DNA from: Azolla caroliniana
Lineage: Eukaryota; Polypodiophyta
DNA: 64,000 nucleotides
NCBI GenBank assembly: GCA_043228905.1
Contig: JBHGNT010000014.1
Span: 12,090,001-12,154,000, forward strand
Reading direction: 5' to 3'
The notes beneath the pieces are model-generated. The model made no database searches and had not been told where the DNA came from. It worked only from the letters and a program-made list of their open reading frames with translations. This document shows positions 22,994 to 33,660 of this stretch, piece after piece. The number at the start of each line of letters is the position of its first letter. The first letter of the stretch is position 1. A program made the position numbers and the translations under genes.

Positions 22994-23114
22994 TGTAGAG
23001 ATGGATCTTAAATCTCACTGAAGGATACATAGTTCAGAATAGAAAACAACAAATAGACAAAGATATACGATGCACACAGTTTTACGTGGAAACCCTAATT
23101 GGGGAAAACCACGG
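22994..23114 (-). repeat. 5' LTR of copia C, inner (U5) part
   Basis: The LTR end (TCTACA on the minus strand) lies 3 bases from the primer-binding site TGGTATTAGAGC. This part contains the familiar U5-type TTTCCACGTAAAAC. The LTR is interrupted at 23114 by element F and continues at 34495. Confidence 0.82.
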
Positions 23115-23390
23115 TGTCGTGAAGATTTCCGGCAACGGTGAGAAAATCGGGTACAACAAATAAAATGGGGATGTGCAACGACTTGCACATGCACATGAGA
23201 AAATGTGTATAGAAATAAGAAAGGGGAGGAATATTGGGCCTCCCACATTGTAACGTCCCTCTCTCCTTGAACTATAAAATGAGGTGAGGGGGCTCTTATT
23301 AAAGGGTCGCCCATTTTGAGTTAGGAGGGGGTACCACTTAGATCTAGGGTTTCCTTTTCCTCATTCCCCTTCTCTAGGGTTTGGTAGTTT

Positions 23391-23440
23391 TCTTCTTCTT
23401 CTTCTTCTTCTTCTTCTTCTTCTTCTTCTTTTTCTTCTTT
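23391..23440. repeat. (CTT)n microsatellite
   Basis: Uninterrupted CTT repeats with one variant near the end, in the transcribed part of the F left LTR. Confidence 0.9.
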
Positions 23441-23599
23441 CATTAGGTTTCTTCTTGAGGTCTTTTGATGTTCTTCTTGAGTGGAGGTTTATTGTTCCGT
23501 TTTGGTTCTTCATCTTGTGAGAGTTCATGACCGACTTAGGGTTTCATTTTTCTTCGTGTGACTTAGGGTTTATGCGTTTAGGGTTTAAGTGTTACTCTC

Positions 23600-23652
23600 T
23601 TCATCTTCATCTTCATCTTCATCTTCATCTTCATCTTCATCTTCATCTTCTT
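23600..23652. repeat. (TCATCT)n microsatellite
   Basis: About nine hexamer units in the F left LTR. Its translation is a spurious poly-Ser or Leu-His run. Confidence 0.9.
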
Positions 23653-24024
23653 TGTGTGAGAGTTTGGTTTTCATTTGGGGTTTCTACAATGGCGGCTCTT
23701 CGGCATTCCGGTCGCGACACATGGTGGCTCAGCTTCCTCTCCTCGATGGTGAGCGTTTCACGTGGCAGCTAGTTCGAGAAGGGATAGCAAAGTGGCATGG
23801 GAACACTCCATCGTCATCGTGCCTGACCAACTTGACTCGCCGTCGCCGATTCTCGTTTCCTAACATTGATTAGCAGATTGCTTTGTAATAACCACCGGAT
23901 TCGTGGCATGTAAGCCGATTGGTTGTAAAAGCATTTGTAATATATATATATATATATATTGGGCATATTCCTCTTCTATTTTAGGTATTTGAGTTTGGTC
24001 CTTCATCACGGCTTATCATTCCGT

Positions 24025-25006
24025 TGTCGTGAAAATTTTCGGCAATAGTGTGAAAATCCCATAAAACGTACAAAATCGAGTATGAATCACGTAATACAAT
24101 AATTATGAAGATAACATTTTTAATATCTAAGTACAAAATGATGGAGGTTTTGAATGCACTTTATTACACGAGAAATAGACAACTAAATGTCAAGATATGA
24201 GGGTATAAAGTTTATGAAAAGAAAAGAGAAAATTGTGAGATATCCCACATAGGCACGACAAATACGGCTCTCATCATATATAAGGTGGAGCAAAAGATAT
24301 TATCTTTGTGTCTATGTGTGGAGCATAGAGAGTTCAAGGTAACTTGAACTTAGAGTGGAGGTGGCTAGCTACTCGGAAAGGGTTTTGGCCAACCAAAACC
24401 GGACCGGCGATGGAGCCGGTGATCCGACGGCATCCGATCGGTATCCGGCGGCGGCATCCGGCGGCGGCACCGGTATCCGGCGAACCGGCGACTAGATAAA
24501 ATAAATATATAAAAATATATACATATTTACATATACAAGGAGGGCAAGTATAGATTCAAACCTTGCACCTCCAAGTTAGGAGTCAAATGGCTTACCATTA
24601 AGCCATGGTATTTAGTTTCAATTATATTTCTATCATTGTACTTTTACATGTAAATTCTCATCCATGAGAGCTAAAATGAGTGACATGGTTAGCATGCACC
24701 ACATGTAATACTTAAGCGCCAAATGGCAAACATGCAATTTATGCATGTCTTGTACCCTCACATGCATCATATGCATGAGAGCATCTATAAAAGAGGGAAG
24801 GGGGAGGAGAAAAACACGGTTTTTTTGTATGAAAATTAAGAGGAAAAAATTCGTTATCAAATCAATTGTGTAATCTCAACTTCTCTCTTTCCCAATCTAT
24901 CTTAAGTACTTTCTCGCCAAAGCTTGTATCGACTCTAAATCCTTCCGGTCCAGAACCCCGGCGGTTCCGCCTCACGATCCGCGCGTAGTGACGGATCTTC
25001 ACGACA
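24025..25006 (+). repeat. 5' LTR of element D
   Basis: 982 bp. Contains a TATA-like catatataagg (about 24277), a block rich in CCGGCG (24400-24490) and an antisense tRNA-like segment (24546-24607). Confidence 0.95.
24546..24607 (-). other. tRNA-like segment in LTR D
   Basis: On the minus strand: A-box-like TGGCTTAATGGTAAG with a good D-stem (GGCT/AGCC), a CTCCTAA loop like an Arg(CCT) anticodon loop, and a B-box-like GGTTTGAATC. The anticodon and T stems pair poorly, so it is a tRNA-derived relic and not a tRNA gene. It is repeated at about 31327-31388. Confidence 0.45.
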
Positions 25007-25067
25007 TAATTAAGTGGTGAACCCGACGTGAAAGAGGCGGTAGGAAGGATCAAGTCGAGATTAATAC

Positions 25068-26573
25068 TTGGAGATGGCGTCCTCAAGCAACCAAGCAGGA
25101 GAGCTCGAAAGGATGATGCTAATCGTCGAGCAAATGATGAGATCTCGAGGCAACGACGCGAGCGTGGAGAAGGCTGTCGATCGTGTCGTAGAGCTCGAGG
25201 GCCAATTCGATGGAAGGAACGTTACGAAGTTCCTTGATGCATATAAGAGGGAGATGAATCAAAGGGACGTGTCCGAGGCACGTCAAATCGCAAGCTTCAA
25301 GAGAGTTGTCGCCAACAACATCCAAAGACGCGTCATCGAGCTTCAAGAAGGAAAGACCACATGGTCCGAGTTCGAGAAAATGATACTAGCGGAGTTCGTG
25401 ACTGAAGACTCAACGAGGATGACTCGACATGCCCTGATGAAGTGGATAGAGAAGAAGAATAAGAAGATGAGCGTCTCGAGGGTGTACGACGAATTCGACC
25501 AGATGTTTAGTCGTCTCCCCAATACGGACCAAGTATTGCTTGAAGAGGACAAGACTTTGTACTTCTTGAAGGCCATGGACATAAAGGATAGACGGGAGTT
25601 GGGGACTCTTCTCGAAGATGATACCCAAGCAAATGGGCTCGTAGCGGACTGGATCGCGGTGAAGCGGGCATGCAATAGGCTCGACAAGCGTCACCAATGG
25701 GTTGATGACACCGACTTGACGGGACCGACTACCACGGAGAAAGCAAGACCGCCGAAAGTAGCTGAGCCGCTGAGACAAAGTAACGTGGAAGAAAAGAAGA
25801 TTGATGACGACATCATTGAAGAGCTAGCGAAGAAGTTCGAGAAGGTCACTCTAGCCAACATGAATCGTCGGGGCCCTAAAGGAAAAGAACCCTTTAGATG
25901 CGTGTGGTGCGATAGCATGGACCACATGAGAAGGGATTGTGCGAGCCTTCGAGAGGCGATTCGACAAAATATCGTATACATAGAGGACAACATGATCTGC
26001 TCAAGCGAGACTAGAAGACCCCTACGGGTGAATTTCGGAAGAGGAGGAATGAAGAAATCTATGGAGGATGCCGATGCGACTCATGTGGATGCGATGCACT
26101 ATGCTGCGTCGGCCGGAATAAGAGTCGGGAAAGACAAGACTGAAGCTGCTAGAGCGGGAGCAAAGTTTTGGACTTCCGTTCTCGAATATGAGAAGAAGGG
26201 AAAAGTCACATCGAACGAGGTAGAGCTTGCGGACCGAAACGTGCAAAGCATAACCGGGTGGTCGGATCCGGTGGACGACAACACCATACTCGCAGAGGTG
26301 ATGTGCGACAACCACGAGGTGTTCGTCGAAGAAAAGAGAAAGAGAATAGAAGAGCAAGGCCCATCTAAAAGACATGAAACAAGAAACACGAAAAAGAAGG
26401 ACGATGCGGAGACGAGTCGACCTTTACAAACGGAGGAACGAGAATCAAGCCGAAAAGGGGAGCCGAGCATACGAGTTGAAGAAACGGTTCGGCCCGTGAA
26501 GGTTGGTGTCGAAGACCCCGCTCGGAGGACAAGGACCATACCTACTTATAAGCTAAGGTCGGACATAGAGTAG
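25068..26573 (+). CDS. Gag of element D
   Basis: 501 residues from the ATG at 25068 (a second ATG, two codons later at 25074, is also possible). The N-terminal half carries a retrotransposon gag-like core (FDGRNVTKFLDAYKREM, FKRVVANNIQRRVIELQ, TWSEFEKMILAEF). A zinc knuckle CVWCDSMDHMRRDC lies at about 25899-25940. The C-terminal quarter is highly charged (Lys/Glu/Arg). It ends in TAG at 26571-26573, and the protease lies downstream in the same frame, so the stop may be natural with readthrough or a mutation. Codon use is richer in GC than element B. Confidence 0.9.
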   Translation: MEMASSSNQAGELERMMLIVEQMMRSRGNDASVEKAVDRVVELEGQFDGRNVTKFLDAYKREMNQRDVSEARQIASFKRVVANNIQRRVIELQEGKTTWSEFEKMILAEFVTEDSTRMTRHALMKWIEKKNKKMSVSRVYDEFDQMFSRLPNTDQVLLEEDKTLYFLKAMDIKDRRELGTLLEDDTQANGLVADWIAVKRACNRLDKRHQWVDDTDLTGPTTTEKARPPKVAEPLRQSNVEEKKIDDDIIEELAKKFEKVTLANMNRRGPKGKEPFRCVWCDSMDHMRRDCASLREAIRQNIVYIEDNMICSSETRRPLRVNFGRGGMKKSMEDADATHVDAMHYAASAGIRVGKDKTEAARAGAKFWTSVLEYEKKGKVTSNEVELADRNVQSITGWSDPVDDNTILAEVMCDNHEVFVEEKRKRIEEQGPSKRHETRNTKKKDDAETSRPLQTEERESSRKGEPSIRVEETVRPVKVGVEDPARRTRTIPTYKLRSDIE

Positions 26574-26627
26574 ACGACGGACCTAAAGAAGATTCTCGAA
26601 GAACGAGTTCTTGATAGCCACGTAACT

Positions 26628-27248
26628 TTGTCCTTGAGGGAATTGCTTGGCATTACGAAGAAGGAGTTCCATGACACGATCGTGGACCTTGTAAAGAGAA
26701 AGAGACAACAATCGGACGAGGAAGAAGAGAAGCCGCAGAAAGCAAAAATGAATGCCATAACGATGGCAAGAGACGAAATCGATGAAGATATGGTGGACAG
26801 CCACTACACTCGACCTCATTGGGCACGAGCGACAACGGAGACGCCGGTAAAGATCGGGGAGAAGAAAGAGACCGTCGTAGCCTTGATCGACCACGGCTCG
26901 GAGATCAAAAAGGGAAGATGGCCAATCAATACAAACCACGGATGAAAGATTCGCGCGGCAACAAAGTCTACGGAGGATTTGTACAGAGCTTGTCCCAATG
27001 TCAAAGTCACGATCGGGGATGTGGAGATGGATCAACACTCCTTCGTACAAGAATCGACGTCGCATCCTGTCATCCTAGGGCAACCTTATATCACATCATC
27101 TCGGATGGAGACCAAAGTGTTCGATAATGGAGCAGCCTTCGCACGAATAAAGAGTCTTGACAACCAAAGATCGGTCCAATTCCTAACAGTGCGAGCCAAT
27201 CATGAAAGGAATCGAGATAGTCTCGGAGGCGAATCCTCGGATTTTTAG
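26628..27248 (+). pseudogene. Element D protease region with internal stop
   Basis: Same frame as gag. Begins MSLRELLGITKKEFHDTI, then a protease-like VVALIDHGSEIKKGRWP in which the catalytic triplet is D-H-G (26889-26897) instead of D-S/T-G. A TGA at 26943-26945 (probably a Trp codon once) interrupts it, after which the fold continues (LYRACPNVKVTIGDVEM, SHPVILGQPYI) to a TAG at 27248. The D-H-G-S variant seems to be a lineage trait; the TGA is damage. Confidence 0.7.
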
Positions 27249-27313
27249 AGCGGACTATTGAAGCATGGGGCACAAATAGTCCGAGCAATCACAAGACCCC
27301 ACAAGAAAGAAGA

Positions 27314-30300
27314 GTGCGTGGATTGCAAGGAGTAGCAACATGTGTCACACCTAGTGGCGCATGTAAACTAGTACTACCCGACAAGAAGCACAAGCACCGG
27401 ATACAAGAATTCGAGAAGATGCTGAAAGAAGAGAACATAATAAAAGAAGGGGAGTTCCTGACTCATATTATGGAAGAAGCCTCATTTAACGACACCATCG
27501 GCGAAATCGAGGACGTCGTGGACTTGAGCTATCTTCACAACCAATGCGTGATTTCGGTTAACTCCGTCAACATGTACGCTATCATCGATGAATACCGTCG
27601 TGGCCTCTCGATGAAGGAAGCTGACATCAACACGAAATATAAAACGGTGGATAAGAAGATCAAGCCAGTTGCGGTTCCGCTACCGGAAGATAGCTGGCAA
27701 AAGATGAAGGAAGTCGCTAACGATCCAAGCTTAAGAGATCCGAAGAAGATAGGTCATGACTTCACCAAAGAGACGAAGGGGAAGCTACGAGTTGGAAAGG
27801 AGGATTTCCTTCTCCCTGAAGAGGAGCGAATGTTTTGCGATATGCTTGAGAGACATGGGAAGGCTTTCGCATTCTTCCCACGAGAAATCGGATGCGCCGA
27901 CCCAAAGGTTATAGAGCCAATGGTGATCTTCACGGTGCCTCATGTGCCTTGGAATTTGAGACCGATACCGGTTCCGAGAGCACACCTTCCAAAGTTGATC
28001 GAGCTCTTAAAGGAGAAGGTGAGTATGGGAATTCTAGAACCGTCGAATGCTCCTTATTCCAATAGGTGGTTCACGGTGCCGAAGAAGAATGGATCATTGC
28101 GATTCATCCAAGATCTTCAACCCGTCAACAAGGTGACAATTCGAAATGCCGGAATCGGTCCGAGCGTGGACGAATTTGCCGAAGCGTTTGCGGGCCGGTC
28201 CATCTACTCCATTGGCGATCTCTACTCCGGATATGACCAATTCCAGTTGGCGATCGACAGTCGGGACATTACAACCATGAGGACTCCGATCGGGCTTGTG
28301 CGGATGTGTACCTTACCCCAAGGCGCAACGAACTCGGTGGCTCATATGGTGAATGCCATGAATAAAGTCTTGAAGGATTGCATTCCGGACATCACGATGC
28401 CATTCTTGGATGATATTCCGATAAAAGGATGTTCGGATGAGGAGAAAGATGAATCGAAAGATAAGGAAGGTTGTAGAAAGTTCGTTGCGGATCATATGAA
28501 AGATTGTGAGAAGGTGCTTCAAAGGCTCGAAGATGCGAATTTGACATTTTCGGGAGAAAAATCCGCATTCGGGCAACCGGAGATCTTGGTGGTAGGTCAC
28601 TTGTGTGGAGCATACGGCCGGAAGCCCTCGCCATCCAAAGTGAACGCAATCCAAGACATGAAAGAAGAATGCGAAAACCAAACGGAGGTTCGAAGGTTCC
28701 TTGGAGCGTGCGCGTTTTATCATATATGGATTCCTCACTACGCTCATGTCGCCGAACCGTTATATGGACTACTAAAGAAAAGAATAAAGTTCGAATGGCG
28801 AGACGAGCACAGAGAGGCGATGCGAAGGTTAAAGAAACAGCTTCTTGAAGCTCCGGCACTAAGGAAGGCCGACTATGCCGAAGGGAAACCAATTTACGTG
28901 ACGGTAGATACGAGCCCAACCGGAATCGGGTGGGTCATCAATCAAGAAGGTGAAGATAATGCGCGATATGCTGTCCGGTTCGGAGCAAAGGTTCTCAGCG
29001 AACGGCAACAAAGATATGCCCAAGTCAAGCGGGAACTTTGGGGTATTGTGTCGGCAGTGAAGACGGACAAAGATTACCTGATCAGGTCAGAAGTGATAAT
29101 AGAGACAGATTGTCTCCCAATTCTCGGAATGATCTCGGGATGTGCGACCCCAGATCTTGCTATGCTAAGGTGGATCGCCTACATCAAGTCTTTAAACCCA
29201 GAGATCCGTCACATCGCAGGGAAGAAGAACGCCATGGCTGACATGCTGTCGAGGGCAAGATTTTCAAATGGAAGTAACATGGTTTCGGAAGATGAAGATG
29301 TCGCCCTCAACTTCTTCAAGATGGCTCGATTGTCGGCGGAAGACCAGGACACGCAAACCCTCCACGCCTTCAACGAGAATGAGTACGAAGGAGAATGGTT
29401 ACTCATCGGTAGATTCCTAAGAACATTGACAACAGATGCTTCGTTGACAAAGGAGGAGGCCCTACGAATCCGAAAGAAAGCTTATCGATACTTCTTGAAG
29501 GGAGGATTCCTTTGGCGACATCCAAAAAAAAGGACAAGAATACCACGTCGAGTGGTGGTAAAGAAAGAAGAGCAAGAGACGCTGATGACCGAATTCCACG
29601 AGAGTGCTTGGGCAAGTCATAGAGGAACATGGGCGACGTTTGAAAAGTTGAAGGAGAAGTACTGGTGGCCAAGCATATACAAAGATGTACTCCATTTCGT
29701 GTCCACATGCGAAACTTGCCAAGTATATTCAAATATACGTCATCGTGATGAGTTAAAGCCGACATACCCACTCACCATACACTTCAAATGGATGGTGGAT
29801 CTGGTCTCGATGCCAATGGGAGTGGGACAAATGAAGTACTTAGCGCTGGCAAGGGAAGACTTCACAAATCAAGTGGAAGGACGAGCCTTGACAAATAAGA
29901 CGACTTCAGCCGTTTGCAAATTTCTACTTGAAGATGTTGTTTGCCGATATGGATGTGTAGGGAAGATAGTGGCCGACCGAGGGGAGTTGGACGCGCACGA
30001 AGCGACGGAGCTCTTCGAAAGACTAGGCGTGAAGCTCTCCCTCACGACTGCCTACAATCCGGAAGCAAATGGGAAGATCGAGCGAGGGCATGGACCTATC
30101 GTTAAAGCCATCGTACGGGCATGCAACGGTCGAGTCGGGAATTGGCCACGACTATTACCCTATGCCTTGTGGGCCGATAGAACGACACATAGCTTAGTGA
30201 CAGGGTATATGCCGACGGAGCTTATGTATGGACAAAAGCCGATTATGCCCATCGAAAGAACAATCGCCTCATGGGTAGCGATACCGTGGGGGAACGAGAT

Positions 30301-30733
30301 GAGCCGAGAAGAGTTATTAGCGGCGCGGATAAGGCAACTTGAAAGAAGACCTAAAGATTTAGAAAAAGCGCGAAAGATGATGAAGGCAACCCGAGTAAAG
30401 AACAAAGTTTGGTTCGACAACACGCATCGACTTCGTCCCAAGAAGATTGAAGAAGGGGATTGGGTTTTGGTTTACGACAGCACCCTTGACAATCAACATA
30501 GTACAACAAGGAAGTTCGCAAGAAGATGGTTCGGGCCGTATGTGGTGACAAGTGCCAACGATAATGCCACATACCACCTTGCGGAACTAGACGGATCAAG
30601 GTTGGCTGTACCCATTGCGGGGAAAAGAGTAAAGCTTTTCAAGAAAAGACAAGACAAGGATCCTGACCTCGATTACCTCGATGATGAACATAATAGGCTG
30701 GATGAAAATGAAGACATGGAGGAATCTAATTGA
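27314..30733 (+). CDS. Pol of element D: RT, RNase H, integrase
   Basis: 1,139 residues without a stop. RT: WFTVPKKNGSLRFIQDLQPV, SIYSIGDLYSGYDQFQLA, LPQGATNS and the catalytic block MPFLDDIPIKGCSDEE (FLDD, 28403-28414) followed by an insertion rich in Asp/Glu/Lys, then TFSGEKSAFGQPEILVVGHL. RNase H: IYVTVDTSPTGIGWVI, RELWGIVSAV. Integrase: zinc finger (HESAWASHRGT...CETCQ), core with WMVDLVSMP, VADRGELD and GKIERGHG. The C-terminus (NHS-type YLGPF-like WFGPYVV, YHLAELDGS) lacks a chromodomain. FLDD with PIKG, and the integrase wording, resemble gypsy elements I associate with basidiomycetes and early plants. Frame differs from gag/protease. Confidence 0.92.
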   Translation: MRGLQGVATCVTPSGACKLVLPDKKHKHRIQEFEKMLKEENIIKEGEFLTHIMEEASFNDTIGEIEDVVDLSYLHNQCVISVNSVNMYAIIDEYRRGLSMKEADINTKYKTVDKKIKPVAVPLPEDSWQKMKEVANDPSLRDPKKIGHDFTKETKGKLRVGKEDFLLPEEERMFCDMLERHGKAFAFFPREIGCADPKVIEPMVIFTVPHVPWNLRPIPVPRAHLPKLIELLKEKVSMGILEPSNAPYSNRWFTVPKKNGSLRFIQDLQPVNKVTIRNAGIGPSVDEFAEAFAGRSIYSIGDLYSGYDQFQLAIDSRDITTMRTPIGLVRMCTLPQGATNSVAHMVNAMNKVLKDCIPDITMPFLDDIPIKGCSDEEKDESKDKEGCRKFVADHMKDCEKVLQRLEDANLTFSGEKSAFGQPEILVVGHLCGAYGRKPSPSKVNAIQDMKEECENQTEVRRFLGACAFYHIWIPHYAHVAEPLYGLLKKRIKFEWRDEHREAMRRLKKQLLEAPALRKADYAEGKPIYVTVDTSPTGIGWVINQEGEDNARYAVRFGAKVLSERQQRYAQVKRELWGIVSAVKTDKDYLIRSEVIIETDCLPILGMISGCATPDLAMLRWIAYIKSLNPEIRHIAGKKNAMADMLSRARFSNGSNMVSEDEDVALNFFKMARLSAEDQDTQTLHAFNENEYEGEWLLIGRFLRTLTTDASLTKEEALRIRKKAYRYFLKGGFLWRHPKKRTRIPRRVVVKKEEQETLMTEFHESAWASHRGTWATFEKLKEKYWWPSIYKDVLHFVSTCETCQVYSNIRHRDELKPTYPLTIHFKWMVDLVSMPMGVGQMKYLALAREDFTNQVEGRALTNKTTSAVCKFLLEDVVCRYGCVGKIVADRGELDAHEATELFERLGVKLSLTTAYNPEANGKIERGHGPIVKAIVRACNGRVGNWPRLLPYALWADRTTHSLVTGYMPTELMYGQKPIMPIERTIASWVAIPWGNEMSREELLAARIRQLERRPKDLEKARKMMKATRVKNKVWFDNTHRLRPKKIEEGDWVLVYDSTLDNQHSTTRKFARRWFGPYVVTSANDNATYHLAELDGSRLAVPIAGKRVKLFKKRQDKDPDLDYLDDEHNRLDENEDMEESN

Positions 30734-30805
30734 TCATCGTAGCCGAAATCTCACTTCTTCTCTTCTTGGCACGTACCGGAGGATGTGCGGTTTGGTGGGG
30801 GTGGA

Positions 30806-31787
30806 TGTCGTGAAGATTTTCGGCAATAGTGTGAAAATCCCATAAAACGTACAAAATCGAGTATGAATCACGTAATACAATAATTATGAAGATAACATTT
30901 TTAATATCTAAGTACAAAATGATGGAGGTTTTGAATGCACTTTATTACACGAGAAATAGACAACTAAATGTCAAGATATGAGGGTATAAAGTTTGTGAAA
31001 AGAAAAGAGAAAATTGTGAGATATCCCACATAGGCACGACAAATACGGCTCTCATCATATATAAGGTGGAGCAAAAGATATTATCTTTGTGTCTATGTGT
31101 GGAGCATAGAGAGTTCAAGGTAACTTGAACTTAGAGTGGAGGTGGCTAGCTACTCGGAAAGGGTTTTGGCCAACCAAAACCGGACCGGCGATGGAGCCGG
31201 TGATCCGACGGCATCCGATCGGTATCCGGCGGCGGCATCCGGCGGCGGCACCGGTATCCGGCGAACCGGCGACTAGATAAAATAAATATATAAAAATATA
31301 TACATATTTACATATACAAGGAGGGCAAGTATAGATTCAAACCTTGCACCTCCAAGTTAGGAGTCAAATGGCTTACCATTAAGCCATGGTATTTAGTTTC
31401 AATTATATTTCTATCATTGTACTTTTACATGTAAATTCTCATCCATGAGAGCTAAAATGAGTGACATGGTTAGCATGCACCACATGTAATACTTAAGCGC
31501 CAAATGGCAAACATGCAATTTATGCATGTCTTGTACCCTCACATGCATCATATGCATGAGAGCATCTATAAAAGAGGGAAGGGGGAGGAGAAAAACACGG
31601 TTTTTTTGTATGAAAATTAAGAGGAAAAAATTCGTTATCAAATCAATTGTGTAATCTCAACTTCTCTCTTTCCCAATCTATCTTAAGTACTTTCTCGCCA
31701 AAGCTTGTATCGACTCTAAATCCTTCCGGTCCAGAACCCCGGCGGTTCCGCCTCACGATCCGCGCGTAGTGACGGATCTTCACGACA
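30806..31787 (+). repeat. 3' LTR of element D
   Basis: 982 bp, two visible differences from the 5' LTR. Followed by CCGT, then the rest of the F left LTR. Confidence 0.95.
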
Positions 31788-32005
31788 CCGTTGAACCCGG
31801 AATTGTCCTCAACTGGAAACCCTACCTTTGTCAATTGGATCTGTCTGGAAACCGATCTGGAAAGAAAACCAATCAGCCTAAGTTGATGCAAGTTGAAAGC
31901 CGACGTATCGAGCCTTGTAGAGCATAAGACCTCCACCATCCGTCTCCCTAGTCCGAGACCCCCGTAGTCCCGCCCAAGCCGATACGTGCATGTGGAATAC
32001 CGTGA
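31788..32005 (+). repeat. Left LTR of F, last part
   Basis: Resumes after D and runs to ATACCGTGACA. About 165 bases (31840-32005) are clearly homologous, in the same orientation, to 34330-34494, which pairs the two LTR ends. The primer-like ggtgatgccgacgtg follows. Confidence 0.72.
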
Positions 32006-33660
32006 CATATTTGGTGATGCCGACGTGAAGGGCGGCAAGGGAGGATGGAGGTGGGCGAAGAAGGCTTCGTAGTGAAGGCAATGTCGAAGGTGATGATGGA
32101 CATACGTGGAAGAAGGGTGAATGAGAAATGGCTTGGAAGCCGTTGAGAGCGCGTTCAAAGAAGTCGACCATTGAAATGGGGATGGGGTCCCAAAATTTTT
32201 GAAGCCCATGATGTCGGGATTGATCGAAGGAAGAAGGGCGAGGCAACGGGCTAGAAAATTTACCCGGTGGTTGTGGCCGTAGTGTCACAAAGAGGTAGAA
32301 GATCTCCGAGAAGCTCGTAATTCGTGGGGTCTTTCAAAGGAGTTTACCAAAGAGGCCTGAGCATGAGGGATCGAAGCAATAGAGTTGGCATGATATCGGA
32401 TAAAGAGGGGTATCATCAACGAGGACCTACCAAACTGCTACGCGGGTGCTCCTCGAGGTTTAGTGTTGCTTGCTCAACTCTCGGGGTGGAGTCAAAGATC
32501 AGTGGGGGTGGACAAGGCCTTGGCGATCCAGGAAGACAACCAATTGAAACTCGATCGATCCAGGAAGGGAGGCCGTCGAAGTGAAACTCGAGGATGATGA
32601 CGATGCAGATGACCTCGCCAAGTACGATTGAAGTGGTTACCGACAAGGTGATACGAAGAAGGATTTCTAGTCGGCAACAACACGATCCATCAAGGTCGGT
32701 CGAAGGAGTTCAAGGTGCGGCTACGGACCGCCACCTAAGGGAAGAAGCTCGAAACAGAAGTGTGGCGGTACTCGACATAAAAGCCTTGGTGAGGGAGGCG
32801 TACAAGAGCTCGAAGTTGAAAGTTGAGGCCGAAAGGAAGGTTAAGAAGGAACCCACGGAGGCGAACGGAGATCGAGGAGGAAGCCGCCTTCTTGACAGAT
32901 GCGGAATAATGATGAGTCCGTGCAAAGGTTCAATTTTGGTATGATGATACCACTACGAGAGAAGGTGTGGAACAAGTCACCTTCTCGACTTGCGGAGAAG
33001 AGATGGCCAAGGATGAGGCCGATGACTCGAGGGTTGCCGGTGCTACCTCGAAGGCGTCTGATGTTTTGGCACACGAAACATCGAGCAATGAAGGAGCAAG
33101 CGTGGTAGATCGAGTATGAGGCCTATTTAGCTAAGGAGACATCTATCGGGATGGAATTGAGACGGAAGAAACCAAGGACAAGTCTACGATGGGCAGTAGA
33201 GACGTGAGTCCCTCCACACTCGTTCTAGAGACTTCGGCAGTTCAGCCGGCATGGCAACGTAAAACCAAAGAGATGGAAAGTGGCAGACAAGAAGCAGAGG
33301 TCGAAGCCGAGGCAAGTGAAGGAGAGGTAGCCAAGAGGGTGGCCACGAACAAATGATGAAGGACCGGGCCGAGCCGAGTCGAGCTAAGATTGGGGCCAAA
33401 AATAGGTCAAACATATCAAGACTATGATGGCCAAGCCAGTCAAGAGACAGACCGACTCGATTGAGGGGTCCGAGGAGGACAAGGACGAGCTCTTGGCCAA
33501 GGATAGGTTCGACCCTAGAGTCCATGGTTCAGATCCAACAACGACCGGCGCCGAGGTCGGGTGGCGGTTCTGCGAGACTCCCGGTTGATCACCTTAGTCG
33601 GAATCTCCCATCTTCTCTTCCTTATCTTGGTATGTGTCAAAAAGGGACGAGACCATGGGG
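32006..33660 (+). other. Internal region of element F, no pol
   Basis: Purine-rich, GC-moderate sequence with short plus-strand frames (32324-32584, 32594-32944, 32899-33108) coding for charged Arg/Lys/Glu-rich peptides with no domain I recognise. The end (gttgatcaccttagtcggaa, about 33585) resembles the end of D's pol and the bases after it, so F probably derives from a D-like element by loss of gag-pol. Confidence 0.5.

Larger units (their letters stand above)
23115..24024 (+). repeat. Left LTR of F, first part
   Basis: Starts TGTCGTGAAGATTTCCGGC and has a TATA-like CTATAAAA (23272-23279) after TCCCACATTGTAACGTCC. It also holds (CTT)n at about 23390-23440, (TCATCT)n at about 23600-23650 and (AT)n near 23940-23960. 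A short frame (23589-23873) comes from the microsatellite and is probably not a gene. D interrupts it at 24024. Confidence 0.7.
24025..31787 (+). mobile_element. Young Ty3/gypsy element D of an unusual lineage
   Basis: 7,763 bp. LTRs of 982 bp (24025-25006, 30806-31787) differ at two bases by eye. CCGT on both sides (24021-24024, 31788-31791) is the target duplication. The LTR ends form a long inverted repeat, TGTCGTGAAGAT / ATCTTCACGACA. After the 5' LTR, gtggtgaacccgacgtg is the likely primer site; GGTGGGGGTGGA (30794-30805) is the polypurine tract. Gag, protease and pol are present, but an in-frame TGA in protease and a frame break before pol mean this copy may be defective. It lies inside the left LTR of F. 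Confidence 0.94.

Noticed and set aside
23527-23873. Ser-rich protein gene in the F left LTR
   Set aside because: The poly-Ser run is translated from a TCATCT microsatellite and the frame lies in the LTR 5' leader; no conserved domain.
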